The notes below the pieces were generated by a model, which saw nothing but the letters and a program-made list of their open reading frames with translations, was not told where the DNA came from and made no database searches. Made by a program: the position numbers and the translations under genes. A stretch of 23,423 nt of DNA from contig BRYA01000121.1 in NCBI GenBank assembly GCA_030267965.1, positions 1-23,423 of the forward strand, written 5' to 3'. The stretch's first letter is position 1. Each line of letters starts with the position of its first letter. This document shows, piece by piece, positions 1 through 9,832 of this stretch. This stretch comes from Triparma columacea (taxonomy: Eukaryota > Sar > Bolidophyceae > Parmales > Triparmaceae).

Positions 1-14
1 ACAGTATGTTACCG

Positions 15-20
15 TTTATT
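15..20 (-). promoter_or_regulatory. Polyadenylation signal (AATAAA) of the large START/membrane gene
   Basis: The minus strand reads AATAAA about 80 nt downstream of the stop codon at 102-104, at the usual position for a 3'-end signal. Its functional use is inferred. Confidence 0.5.
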
Positions 21-101
21 TATGTTCTCTCCAACTACATCTTCTCTCGGCACATCACATATTTCTATTAGTTTCAAATCGTATTCGATTCTCAACTAAG
101 T

Positions 102-3100
102 TTATCCCCCTCTGTCATTTTCTTCTTCTACCGGCACTACACTGCCTACTTTACCCTTCCCACCTCCTACCCCTATAATATCTCCACCATCAGCGCCTCC
201 AACACTCGCTCTTCTAATACTTGCTCTCAAAGTACCTGCTAGACCACCCTCAGCTTCAGCTTCAACCCTTTCTCTCCTAATACTCTCCCTCCTTCTAGCA
301 TCCTCTTCTGCTGGAATGAAATCTACAGGCACCCTAGCTTTTATCACATCAGTAAACCACTCTGGCTGCTCTTCTTCCCATTTTGCCCAATTCATCCAAA
401 CCCATTTCTTAATTTCTCCTTCAATTGAGACCCAATGATGCCTTGAGCATTTAAGGGCTTGAAACTTTATTTTATCGCTTTCTCCTTCAAGGAAATATGC
501 CATACTATAGTCCTTACCTCTTTGTATGCTCCAAAAAGTTTGCAAGTACTTCTTCTCAATATTCAAAAAGAAGACAACAAAGCATAGGATAGTTATTGGT
601 ATGAAATTATTCACAATTGTTGATGCAATATCTATTGCATTGTCATCAACGTAAGGTGAAGCTATATATATTGACACTGGTAGGCTTCCCATTGTCAACA
701 CGAGACCAAACAACCAATATACTCCCCCAACTTCATTAGGGTGTCTAGACTGCACCATAGAAGTGAAGTCTACGATGAACTTTGCAACCACTCTGAAAAG
801 AATACTACTCATAATCTCTACATTACCACCAAAAGGCATCCAATACCAGAAGTCTTCCCTCAATATCTTAACCAAAATGTACAGACCAAGGTCAGCTCCA
901 ATGTAGAGAAAGGCCCAACTACCTCCCATCAACCCAAGAAGAACTATTGTTGTACATCTTATTAGAAGCATCCCTGCAGTGTACAGCAGCATGGACACAA
1001 ATACTACTGTTCTCTTGCTTGCATTTGCTGGTATATACCCATAGAAGTCTGGTGTCGTTTCTCTCTTAGCAGGGTCTGTGTCATAGTCATAACTTATTGT
1101 TGCAGAGGCAAAGCCTGTGGTAATTGCTGACACTGCAACTGAAAGCCATGCTGAAGTTCCAACATCGTCTTTGTCACTTGTTGCTATAGCCATAAGTTGA
1201 ATGATCACTCCAGGGATTGCCTCAGCAAACATCTCAAGCACTTTCATAACTGTCATCTCCATCATTGGGTCAGCTGTAGCCCCAACCTCTTGCTTTGCTC
1301 CAGTTGATACCCTATAGGCATCAACTGCAGGCTTGTACCCAACTAAAATTGGAGTCCACTCCCTTAACACCCTCTTCATCCCCAACTTTCTGTTCTGTGT
1401 CCAAACAAAAAGCATCTGAATCGAAATAGAAACTGCCAAACTTGCCAAAGAAGCTTTAAAGTACCCATACTTTTTATCTCTCCAAAACATATGAGTAACA
1501 TAGAGATCAGTCAGCAAATCCGTCATACTAGTGATAGCACCAACAGTAACTCTCATCTTCAACCCCCAAGGAACTTCCTCCAAAAGCCTGTAGCTAGTTG
1601 TCTCGAGCATAGGTCTGAACCATTCATACTCGTCATCAAGCTCCTGTAAAGCAGGAAAAGTTAAGATGAAGGCATCTACTGCAGCAATTGGCTGAGTATT
1701 AACAGCCAAACTCCTTGCTAGAGACTCGCCAATCTCTCTTCCATCCTCTTCCCCCAGCTCTATAGCCTTACCCTTTACCTTCCTCAACTTACACAGCTTG
1801 TTCTTGACAACAGCGCCAAGCATTGGTGTTAAAAACGCGTACTTCTCTGCAGCCTGTCTCAGAACAAAGTTTGACCCCATAAATGACCTGACAGCTTCCT
1901 CCTTTGTCATTCCCTTCTTTCTGAAACTTATTGCAACCAACAGTTGCTCACCCAACAACTGCCCTATTTTGTTAGGATCTAAACCTGTATAGTCTTGTGT
2001 AGTATCAATCACAGCATGTGAAGCAATCAGAGCGCCTCCGTTGTCCAAGCCAACACTTGCTCTCCTAATACTTGCTCTCAAAGTACCTGCTAAACCACCC
2101 TCAGCTTCAGCATCAACACTTGCTCTCCTTACACTTTCTCTCCTTCTAGCATCTCCAGATTCGGGAATGTATTCAACTGGCACTCTTGCTCTCATAGCGT
2201 CATCCAACCAATCTGGCTTCTCCTCCTCCCATCTATCCCAGTTAGCCTCCACCCAAGCTTTCACTTCTTCTTCAATTGCCTTCCAATGATGCTTTGAGTT
2301 GTAAAATGAATACCTTGCTTTAACAGCATCTGAACCCCCTCTGAAGTTCTTCACTGATGAATCCTTACCCCTTTGCAAGCTGTAGAATGTGCCCCAGTAT
2401 TTTTTCTCAATGCTAAAGAAAAATACAGCAAACAACACAACTGTACATGGTATAAATATAACAACTACTCTCCATGCCATTTTGAGCCCATTCTCTTCAA
2501 CATCTTCCCTTTCAGCTAAGATTATAGCTGCTGGAAGACTTATCATTGTCAATACAATTCCGAACATCCAATACAACCCTCCTATCTCATTGGGGTGTCT
2601 AAACTGCACAATTGATGTAAAGTCACCAACAATTTTCACAAACACTCTCGAAATGATACTATTCACTATCTCTGCATTGCCATCAAGAGGCATCCAATAC
2701 CAAAAGTCTCCTCTCAAGACCTTCACCAACAAGTATAAACCAAGATCAGCACCAACATAGAGAGAAACCCATTTACCACCAAGTAGCCCTAACATTACTA
2801 TTGTCATGCACCTTATCACAAGCATACAAGCGCTGAGGAGCATCATTGTAACGAATATGATTGATCTTTTGGTTGAATTTGAAGGTATATAGCCATAAAA
2901 GTCAGGCACTTGCTCTCTCTTAACTGGGTTGGTGTCCCAATCATAATTAATTGTTGCAGATGCAAAGCCTGTTGTAATTGCTGACACAGCAACTGAAAGC
3001 CATGCTGAAGTTCCAACAGCTTTATCACTTGTTGCAATAGCCATAAATTGAATGATAACACCAGGGATGGCTTCAGCAAACATCTCAACCCCTTTCATGT

Positions 3101-6008
3101 AAGACATCTCTGTCAAGACATCCGTCATTTGTCCAGCTTCTTGTTTATAGCCTTTTGCTACCCTGTAAGCATCAACTGCGGGTTTAAACCCAATCAAAAT
3201 AGGAGTCCATTCCCTTAGCAGCCTTAAAATCCCCAACTTCCTGTTCTGCGCCCAAACACAGAACATCTGAAACCCAATTGACACTGCCAAACTTGCCAAA
3301 GATGCCTTAAAGTACCCAAACTTCTTATCACTCCAAAACATGTACGTCACATACGCATCAGTGAGCAAATCAGACATACTAGTAATAGCCCCAACAGTAA
3401 CTCTTGCCTTTAAGCCTAAGGTAGACTTCATAAATAGTTTCATGACAATCTCCTCAAGCATGGGCCTTAACCATGCTCGTTCATTCATGACTTCTTGCAC
3501 TTCAGTGAATTGATGTGCCCACTCATCTACAGCATGGGCAGCAGTTGCTGTGGACAACATGACTGCTGTCATTGCACTCCCAATCTCCCACCCCCTGGCT
3601 TCCTCCTCACCATTATCTTCTCCCTCATTTGTTGCTCTCCTTTTCAACTTGTTCATAACCACAGCATAAAGCATAGTTCTCATGAAACCATGCTGCTCTG
3701 AAATCTCTCTCAGTGCCCTATTGGTAGCAATAAATTGCCTCACGACCTCGCCCTTACTGTCCCCAACATTTCTTCTATTCATTCTCTCCATCAGCTGCTC
3801 TCCAATCCTCCTCCCATCCTGTTCCCCTGCTTCAGTACTCTTCAGCAGATTATCAAAGTAGTAAGCAGCATCAGTTGCCATGCTCAGGTGCTTAATTACA
3901 CTCTTTTTGCTGGCAGCTTTTCCTAAACCCTTATGTCTAGTCATCAGTTCAACATCTGTCTTCATCTGACCAGCATCTGATATCCTTACAGCTGTGAAAT
4001 GCCCTCTGTGCTCTACAGTGATTACAAGTGTCTTGTTGTTAACTCTGTGAATCACAATCTTGGATTCAACTCCACTATTAAGGCCCCAGAAGAATGCTGC
4101 AACTTCCTTGTGGGATGCTCTCACAGTTATTGAAGTCTTCCCCCATCCCATTCCCTTCTCTGCCTTTATCAATTTCTGCCCAGTCAGCCCACTACTGATC
4201 TCTTGAGCTCCATCAATCTCGTCAAAGTGACTTTCAATCCCTGGTGCTCCCTCAACCTCAATCTCCTCAAACTTTGCAATGATCTGCTGTCTCTTGAAGG
4301 CGTCAATCTCTTTGCTCTTGTCAAACTTCTTTCTCAAGTCTGAGACTTGTGCAAGAAACCTTGGTACAATCTTGTTCGCAATGGAGGAGAAGAAATTACC
4401 ACCAAGGTCTACCTTTGTGGTAAAAGTGACTGATGTTTGCGGCACACCTCCAATAGGGTCAAGTGGCTCAATAACCCATACTGTGTGTATCTTTACTAAA
4501 ATATTTCTAGCCTTCACTGGAAAGTCTTCATGAAGTTCATCAGTGTCTGCAACATCAATGATAACTTTGCCGTCCTCTTGCTTGAACCAGGTAATTTTAC
4601 TCCTTCCATCACGAGGAGCAAAACCAGGGAGACCAAGTTCCCTTGTAGAGATGAAGAAGCAGGTGTGATCATTCGAGTTTTTGATGTGGTACTCTGTGAT
4701 CCCTCGCTCCTTTGAAGTTTTACGGAATTCTCTTGAATCAAAGTAAAACTCATTTGCAGAACACTCCTCAACACTAGCATCTACCACAGTAGTGGCATAA
4801 CCAGTTCCACTGCTTGCCCCATCAACGTGAACTCGCTTCATCTTGACCCTCTCATCAGGACTCTTCAAATTATCAAAGTTCTCATCCTCCTTGCACTTCT
4901 CGTAGAACTCCTTCCCCTTCCTAATCGCCTTCTCCTCCTCCTTGGTATAATCTTGAGGCTCATTTTTGATGATATTTGCAAGGTAGACCAGCGCAGCCCT
5001 GTCAATCTTGTCATCACTCTGGTGAAACTCCTTCCGCAATTCAATCATGTTGCTTGCGTACCCAGTTGACAAGTGATTCATGACAAAACTAGGCACAGAG
5101 CCCTTGATGTCCACCTTGGAAGCAAATATGACTCTAGTTTGGGGAACACCACCGGTGGTTGTGAGTGCCTCAAACATCCAGGTTGTTGTTGCAGATGCAA
5201 GCACAGTCCCAGATCTCAATGGGAAGTCTTTGTTTAGCATGTCGGTGTCCTTGTACACGGTCCAACAAACCTTGTCTCCTTCCCCCTTTTGCCAGCAAAT
5301 AAAGCTTCTCCACTCCCTATCAGAAAGCCCTCGTACCCCGAGATTCCTCCTGCTCAAATAAAGCTGTGAGTGGCCAGTCAATTTCTTTGTTTCGATCGCC
5401 TTGTACTTCTTTCCAAGTTTGGCCTGCCTCTGCCTTGAATCCTTAATGAACTCATATGCCACACACTCTGCAAGTGAAGCATCTACGACAGTCTCGCACA
5501 CACCAACCACCAGGCCTTCACCCTCGAGGTGCACACCTTTCAACTTCACCCTGGGATCTGGACTCTTCAAATTCTTGAATTTCTTGCTTGCCATGCACTT
5601 CCTATAGAACTCTTTGCCGTCCCTCACCACTGCTTCCTCCTCTTCGCTATAATCCTGTGGCTCATTCCTAATAATATTGGCAAGAGCCTCCAGCGCGGCT
5701 TGGTCAATCTCCTCATCAGTCTGTTCGGTGTCGCCGACACCGACAGGGGACAGTTGGATCGCTTTGACTTTTTCGTCCTCCAGATTTTTGGCATCGTCAA
5801 GCTCGCCGTGGGGATCGTTGACGCGAGTAACGCGTCCCTCCTCCATATCATTGTCATTGATCAACTCAATAATATCGTCAGGAGCACCAACAATCTCCTC
5901 ATTTACTACGCTCTCGATGTCGACGTTTTTTTCTTGGTCAGTGAGGCCCCTCTTGTCGTCGTTTACAGCGATGACTTGATTGTCCTCCTGCTTGGGGCTA
6001 ACTTTCAT
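102..6008 (-). CDS. START-domain protein fused to two XK-related-like membrane modules (1,968 aa)
   Basis: A single open frame with no intron needed. Residues 1-95 are acidic and probably disordered. Residues ~100-330 and ~336-566 are two START-like modules. Each has the K-S-P-D core, a V-V-D-A-S segment, a W-x-x-E-x-L strand, G-G-V-P-Q-T and a closing helix ending L-R-K-x-F. Residues ~615-690 look like the front half of a third START (G-W-G-K-T, V-R-A-S). From ~733 to the end there are two copies of a ~595-residue unit: a soluble helical part, then hydrophobic segments with S-D-L-L-T-D, E-M-F-A-E-A-I-P-G and G-A-D-L-G-L-Y, then a basic tail with R-R-A-S sites. The membrane pattern resembles XK-related scramblase-family proteins. 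START domains bind lipids or sterols, so a role in membrane lipid transfer or scrambling is inferred, not shown. The start ATG is the first in frame. The gene and START calls are firm; the Xkr call is moderate. Confidence 0.75.
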   Translation of the reverse strand: MKVSPKQEDNQVIAVNDDKRGLTDQEKNVDIESVVNEEIVGAPDDIIELINDNDMEEGRVTRVNDPHGELDDAKNLEDEKVKAIQLSPVGVGDTEQTDEEIDQAALEALANIIRNEPQDYSEEEEAVVRDGKEFYRKCMASKKFKNLKSPDPRVKLKGVHLEGEGLVVGVCETVVDASLAECVAYEFIKDSRQRQAKLGKKYKAIETKKLTGHSQLYLSRRNLGVRGLSDREWRSFICWQKGEGDKVCWTVYKDTDMLNKDFPLRSGTVLASATTTWMFEALTTTGGVPQTRVIFASKVDIKGSVPSFVMNHLSTGYASNMIELRKEFHQSDDKIDRAALVYLANIIKNEPQDYTKEEEKAIRKGKEFYEKCKEDENFDNLKSPDERVKMKRVHVDGASSGTGYATTVVDASVEECSANEFYFDSREFRKTSKERGITEYHIKNSNDHTCFFISTRELGLPGFAPRDGRSKITWFKQEDGKVIIDVADTDELHEDFPVKARNILVKIHTVWVIEPLDPIGGVPQTSVTFTTKVDLGGNFFSSIANKIVPRFLAQVSDLRKKFDKSKEIDAFKRQQIIAKFEEIEVEGAPGIESHFDEIDGAQEISSGLTGQKLIKAEKGMGWGKTSITVRASHKEVAAFFWGLNSGVESKIVIHRVNNKTLVITVEHRGHFTAVRISDAGQMKTDVELMTRHKGLGKAASKKSVIKHLSMATDAAYYFDNLLKSTEAGEQDGRRIGEQLMERMNRRNVGDSKGEVVRQFIATNRALREISEQHGFMRTMLYAVVMNKLKRRATNEGEDNGEEEARGWEIGSAMTAVMLSTATAAHAVDEWAHQFTEVQEVMNERAWLRPMLEEIVMKLFMKSTLGLKARVTVGAITSMSDLLTDAYVTYMFWSDKKFGYFKASLASLAVSIGFQMFCVWAQNRKLGILRLLREWTPILIGFKPAVDAYRVAKGYKQEAGQMTDVLTEMSYMKGVEMFAEAIPGVIIQFMAIATSDKAVGTSAWLSVAVSAITTGFASATINYDWDTNPVKREQVPDFYGYIPSNSTKRSIIFVTMMLLSACMLVIRCMTIVMLGLLGGKWVSLYVGADLGLYLLVKVLRGDFWYWMPLDGNAEIVNSIISRVFVKIVGDFTSIVQFRHPNEIGGLYWMFGIVLTMISLPAAIILAEREDVEENGLKMAWRVVVIFIPCTVVLFAVFFFSIEKKYWGTFYSLQRGKDSSVKNFRGGSDAVKARYSFYNSKHHWKAIEEEVKAWVEANWDRWEEEKPDWLDDAMRARVPVEYIPESGDARRRESVRRASVDAEAEGGLAGTLRASIRRASVGLDNGGALIASHAVIDTTQDYTGLDPNKIGQLLGEQLLVAISFRKKGMTKEEAVRSFMGSNFVLRQAAEKYAFLTPMLGAVVKNKLCKLRKVKGKAIELGEEDGREIGESLARSLAVNTQPIAAVDAFILTFPALQELDDEYEWFRPMLETTSYRLLEEVPWGLKMRVTVGAITSMTDLLTDLYVTHMFWRDKKYGYFKASLASLAVSISIQMLFVWTQNRKLGMKRVLREWTPILVGYKPAVDAYRVSTGAKQEVGATADPMMEMTVMKVLEMFAEAIPGVIIQLMAIATSDKDDVGTSAWLSVAVSAITTGFASATISYDYDTDPAKRETTPDFYGYIPANASKRTVVFVSMLLYTAGMLLIRCTTIVLLGLMGGSWAFLYIGADLGLYILVKILREDFWYWMPFGGNVEIMSSILFRVVAKFIVDFTSMVQSRHPNEVGGVYWLFGLVLTMGSLPVSIYIASPYVDDNAIDIASTIVNNFIPITILCFVVFFLNIEKKYLQTFWSIQRGKDYSMAYFLEGESDKIKFQALKCSRHHWVSIEGEIKKWVWMNWAKWEEEQPEWFTDVIKARVPVDFIPAEEDARRRESIRRERVEAEAEGGLAGTLRASIRRASVGGADGGDIIGVGGGKGKVGSVVPVEEENDRGG
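186..1967 (-). repeat. Second copy of the intragenic membrane unit
   Basis: Encodes residues ~1348-1941. It aligns collinearly with the unit at 2034-3812 at an offset of roughly 1,850 nt. It starts at L-L-G-E-Q-L-L, runs through the hydrophobic core (A-E-A-I-P-G-V-I-I-Q, I-G-A-D-L-G-L-Y) and ends in a tail with R-R-R-E-S and R-R-A-S. The tail DNA (around 200-290) is almost identical to that around 2050-2140, which suggests a recent duplication or gene conversion there. Confidence 0.85.
2034..3812 (-). repeat. First copy of the intragenic membrane unit
   Basis: Encodes residues ~733-1325: a helical lead-in (I-G-E-Q-L-M ... V-V-M-N-K-L), then about six to eight hydrophobic segments between ~870 and ~1200. 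A soluble part follows with H-H-W-x-x-I-E-x-E, W-E-E-E-x-P-x-W and A-R-V-P-V-x-(Y/F)-I-P, then a basic RRAS-type tail. Every block recurs in the second copy. Confidence 0.85.
4311..5711 (-). repeat. Two tandem START-like modules within the large membrane gene
   Basis: Module 1 is residues ~100-330 (about 5711-5019) and module 2 is residues ~336-566 (about 5003-4311). They share the lead-in A-N-I-I-(R/K)-N-E-P-Q-D-Y, G-K-E-F-Y-x-K-C, L-K-S-P-D, V-V-D-A-S, G-G-V-P-Q-T and the final L-R-K-x-F helix. The copies are clearly diverged, so this duplication is older than that of the membrane units downstream. Confidence 0.75.
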
Positions 6009-6919
6009 GCTTGAGGGGGGGGGGAAGGCTGAAAGGTGGAAGGGTAGTTTGGGGATAAGTGAGATGTTTTTTGAAACAGTATCAGTTGCGGCGAGATGAT
6101 GAGGGGCAACAAGAGTTTTCGCTAATTAATATTCGGCGATTGATTCCAGTGCAGTCAACCAACCCCACCGTCCTGGTCGAGGCACCAAGGTGGATTTGAG
6201 CTGAGCTGAAACATATCTTGCGTTGCGGTCGTTTCTTCCTCAATTTGTGTCTCATACTCCCCGAGCTTGGGTCTCCTTGCACATTCTTACCTTCAACGAA
6301 GCTTACAGGGGCTAATTCTTGGGGTTTACTTTGGCTGTGGACGGGAGGGGGAAAGGGGGGGGGGTGGTGAGGGATAAAGGGTGATAATATTCGTCAAATA
6401 ACCTCAGTAAGTCCGGGCGTAGGACAATGTAAGCCCGGAAGTGTAGCTAAAATCTCCGTCGGGCATCTCATGAAGATATATAATCCGTGGAACCTCATAT
6501 ACTGGTCGGAGGTGGCGCCCTTGTGATTTTTCTTTTCACGGCCGAATATGTGTTTCTTTTGCATCAAACGCGCCAATCAATAGACAGTGGTCACTCCCCG
6601 TACGTCCTCACCTTAAGTTTTCGCTTTGCTTGGTTATTTTCCAAAGTTGAAAAATGTGGTCCAAAGTTTGTTGGGTTAGTTGAGTTCCGATTGAGAAAGT
6701 AATTTACAATGGCCTTCCTCATTCAACTTCGATCACCATAGCGCTTAAATGCCATGACAACCGTCAAGGATCGCTTCTTCCCAAGGAAGGGGGAGGAGTA
6801 AGCAACGGGAACGAGCGGGGCGACCAAAGGAACAACACATTCACGTGAAGATAAGATTAACCCGTGATTCATTTTTGCAACAGTATACAACAACATTCCT
6901 CCAGTCCCCTTGTTCATTC
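6009..6919. other. Intergenic region: promoter side of the START gene and 3' flank of the EF-hand gene
   Basis: No convincing gene or tRNA. It holds G-runs (6013-6024, about 6346-6365) and, at 6841-6848, the palindrome TCACGTGA with an E-box/G-box core just past the EF-hand gene's 3' end. The short open frames here have no recognisable features. Core-promoter elements for the START gene could not be pinned down. Confidence 0.5.
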
Positions 6920-9314
6920 TCACACTTTGTTCTTCTCCGCCACCTTGTCTTTAACCTGCTTCTTGAATTCCTCCACGTCCTTCCTTTCCTCGCTGTCCGA
7001 AATACTCGGATCGTCCACAAGGGAGCTCTGGAACGTGTGTGCGTGCACCTCCACCTTTCTCCAGTCTATGATCTTGCTATTTTCGTCCACCTTTATATTT
7101 ATGAGAGGCCCATGCTCTATGTTACCCTTATAAGTGTAGCCGTCCGGCGCCCCGCTCTCGAACTTGGTAACCTCCTTCACTGCCTTAATGTTCCTTTGCC
7201 ATTCCATGATGTCTTCTACGTCCTTATTGGCCATTTCTAAGCTCCTATAATCCACACCCTCCCTCCACAACGGCCTGTTCGCCATCTCAGTCTTGTCTAT
7301 ACGGGTCGCTGTATGGTAGCCCTTGAGAATCTCTGGCTCAAGGACGGGGGGCATGGTCACCTTGGCCCTCATGTGGTGGAGCTCCTCGAAGCTGCGAGAG
7401 TACGAGTACGTACGGTTGGAACGAATTTGTGTGTGCGACGAGAATAACAGGGGGGTTGGAAATATGGGCGTGAGCTATTGATTGTCTTAAAGAGAAGTGC
7501 TGCGCTCGTGCTCGTGCGTGCATTATCCCTTCACAGAGCCTGTTTCGCTAGCTTGGTGTGCAATGAGCTTCGCCCCCCCCCCCCCACCCGCCGAGCCGTC
7601 TTACCTCTCGAAGTTTATTCCCTTGGACTTGGTCACTACATTTTTTCTCCTCTCCGTGTCAAGGTTGGGGTTGAAGTCCCCTAGCCGTCCAATCAGATTT
7701 GATTTGTAGCTGAGCGAACGAACGAGGTGTCGAGTAGCGAGGGGGGGGACGAAGAGGATGGTGGTGCTGGTGTTGGTGGACTTGTACCCAAGATATCATA
7801 TCGGCTTGAAGCCTCTCTCTCCTCCACTCCCCCCCTTCCCCCTACCCCCCCCCCACACACACTCCCTCACCTCTTCCTCAGCCTCTCCAGCAGTTTCTGC
7901 GCCTCCGCCTCCTCATACTTCTTTAGGACAGCTTTCGTATCCAGCTTCTTCCTGTGTCCCTTGATATGCTTCTTCCACTCGGTCGCCCCCATCCCATTCA
8001 GCCGCTTCCTGGTGATTCGTCCCCAAAAGGTGCGCCCGAGGACAGCGGCTTGGATGGCATTTTGCATCTGAAAGGCCGGCATTAAGACGTTCACGTGGGT
8101 GTTGATGAGCTTCGTGAACTGGGGCACTGTGATAATGTCAAAGGTTCTGGTTGGGATGGGGCGAGTGGGGGGAGTTTGGTTAGTTGCGGTTGCGTTGATG
8201 CCCTCTTTATTCGCCGCTGTTGGCTGTTTTGTCGTGTTTGCTGTCGTATGCTCTTCTTCAATATTGTTTTCTATTCTCCCTCTCATTCTCCCCCATCTGC
8301 CTTCACCCACCTCTCATGTTCCCGCGACATCGCCTCGATCGTATCAAAGAGCCTCAGTCCCTTGTTAGCGTTGCTGAACTCGGTCCCATAAACCTCCACA
8401 AACATGGCCTTACACTCCTCCACGCTCATGGTCCCATTTCTGTCGCTGTCATAAAGATCGTAGGTGAAGTGGATAAGACCTGTCTTCTCGAAGCTGCAGT
8501 AGTTCCAGGTAGCTACGACGAACTCGCGGAAGTCCATCTCGCCGCTGCCGTCCTCGTCCATTATCCCAAACACCCTCCTGTTGAAAGGGGTCGGGTCGAC
8601 GTCGACGTAGTTGAGGAACTCTTCGACGCTGATTTGGCCAGATCCGTCAATATCAATCTCGGCGAAGCACTTGTGAAGAGAGAGAGATTCCTCGCGGGAC
8701 AGCTGGAGCATTGCGAAAGTGTCATACGCTAGCTCGTCATTGTGCCAGGGTGTCTGGGAAGGGAAGGGAAGGGAAGGTGGGAGTGGGGAGGTGTTGGGTA
8801 TGACGCGTGAATGAAAACGCGGCAACAAATCGCCCTTGGGTTCTGTATTGTAGGCGCAACCTATGCAAACAGAAACTCCCTCACCCCCCAATGTGAGCCT
8901 ATGCTGTCAACATCTAGCAAACCGATTGCAAGGTCATGAACTGAACTCTCCTCCCCTATACCGTCCATAGCCCTGACCCCTCGCCCCTCCCCCCTCTTCG
9001 CCCACAAACCGCCCCCTGAACCCCCGCCTCCTCCCCCTCCTCCCTCCTCCTCTTCCTCCCCCTCCCCTTACCTTCCTCTGTAAGCAAGGGAATATTTTGA
9101 AGAATAAGCGCTTGAACGTCTTGTGAGGACAGAAGCAACAGCAGCAGCTGTACCAACAACAAGCCTTAAGCCGCCGTCTGCTCTTCGCCGAGACCATCAA
9201 GAGTCTCAAAGAGAAGGTGGACAAGTGGGGAAATTCGAAGAAAATTTCTGAAAATATCGATCCGAAATTTAGGCTCATTGAAAACAAGTTAACCCTAAAG
9301 ATGCCCCGTAGCAT
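6920..9314 (-). CDS. EF-hand calcium-binding protein with N-terminal cysteine cluster (5 exons, ~512 aa)
   Basis: Exons on the minus strand: 9314-9072, 8753-8311, 8146-7871, 7709-7605 and 7391-6920. Phases join exactly (0,2,2,2) and every junction has GT..AG ends. Three canonical 12-residue calcium loops follow: D115-E126 (DIDGSGQISVEE), D147-E158 (DEDGSGEMDFRE) and D183-E194 (DSDRNGTMSVEE). A degenerate fourth hand sits near residue 230, then a P-A-F-Q-M-Q segment. Residues 51-63 carry a C-C-W-Y-S-C-C-C-C-F-C cluster flanked by basic residues, which could be a palmitoylated membrane anchor (inference). The C-terminal ~190 residues are charged and helical with no domain I recognise. Upstream of 9314 the frame is closed by TAA. 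Met13 (9278) or Met40 (9197) are alternative starts. Its 5' end faces the p101-like gene. Likely a calcium sensor; no enzyme domain is seen. Confidence 0.75.
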
Positions 9315-9832
9315 TACCTCCGCTCCTCCTTACAGCTTTCTCCTCCTCGCTTACAAAAATCCTCGTACTACTGTCCGTGTCATCCCCAAATAACCCCCCT
9401 TAAACACTTTAAACTAAGACTTTCTAGCCTTTACCGTCGCGCTTACCAACAACATTATTGTAACCCGCTTTCTAAGCCAACAGCGGCGGGTCTTTTTAAA
9501 TTTCTCAGATTACCCTAACGTTTAAACAACCCCTCAACATCCCCAAAAAACTTGGCCCTGTCCCTGAAAAAATCTTCTCCCAGAACAGTTCTCCATACTC
9601 CACCAAAATATCTCCGTTTTCTCTCCCCCTACTCCAATTACGGCGCCACTAAACCCAACTCCGTAGCTCCCTCGTCTTCTCTACTCCTCATACCCCCTCC
9701 AGATCCCAACTTCATTGAAATCAAGCCACCTTACCCACTCCCCATTCTCAACCCGAGTCCTCCCCAAGGCAACATTTCCTACTCTCCAATCCCCCTGTCC
9801 TTCCCCTCCCCCTTCTGCCTATCCCTCCAAGT
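9315..9832. promoter_or_regulatory. Divergent intergenic promoter between the EF-hand and p101-like genes
   Basis: 518 bp between two head-to-head start codons, so it must hold both promoters if the gene models are right. A 6-bp inverted repeat, ACCCGC (9463-9468) and GCGGGT (9486-9491), is followed by a T-run. No clear TATA box was seen. An open frame at 9552-9842 is proline/serine low complexity and was not called. Confidence 0.45.

Noticed and set aside
5529..6014. 161-codon plus-strand frame and many shorter plus-strand frames across 102-6008
   Set aside because: They lie opposite a well-supported 1,968-residue gene with clear domains and show no protein features of their own.
6009..6900. 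Possible tRNA or other structured RNA in the first intergenic region and in 22600-23423
   Set aside because: No A/B-box pair or cloverleaf pattern could be found by eye.
7867..8310. Reading the EF-hand exons as separate small genes ending at the TGA near 7868 or starting at 7372
   Set aside because: The TGA overlaps a GTGAG donor, and the exons join in exact phase across all four introns.
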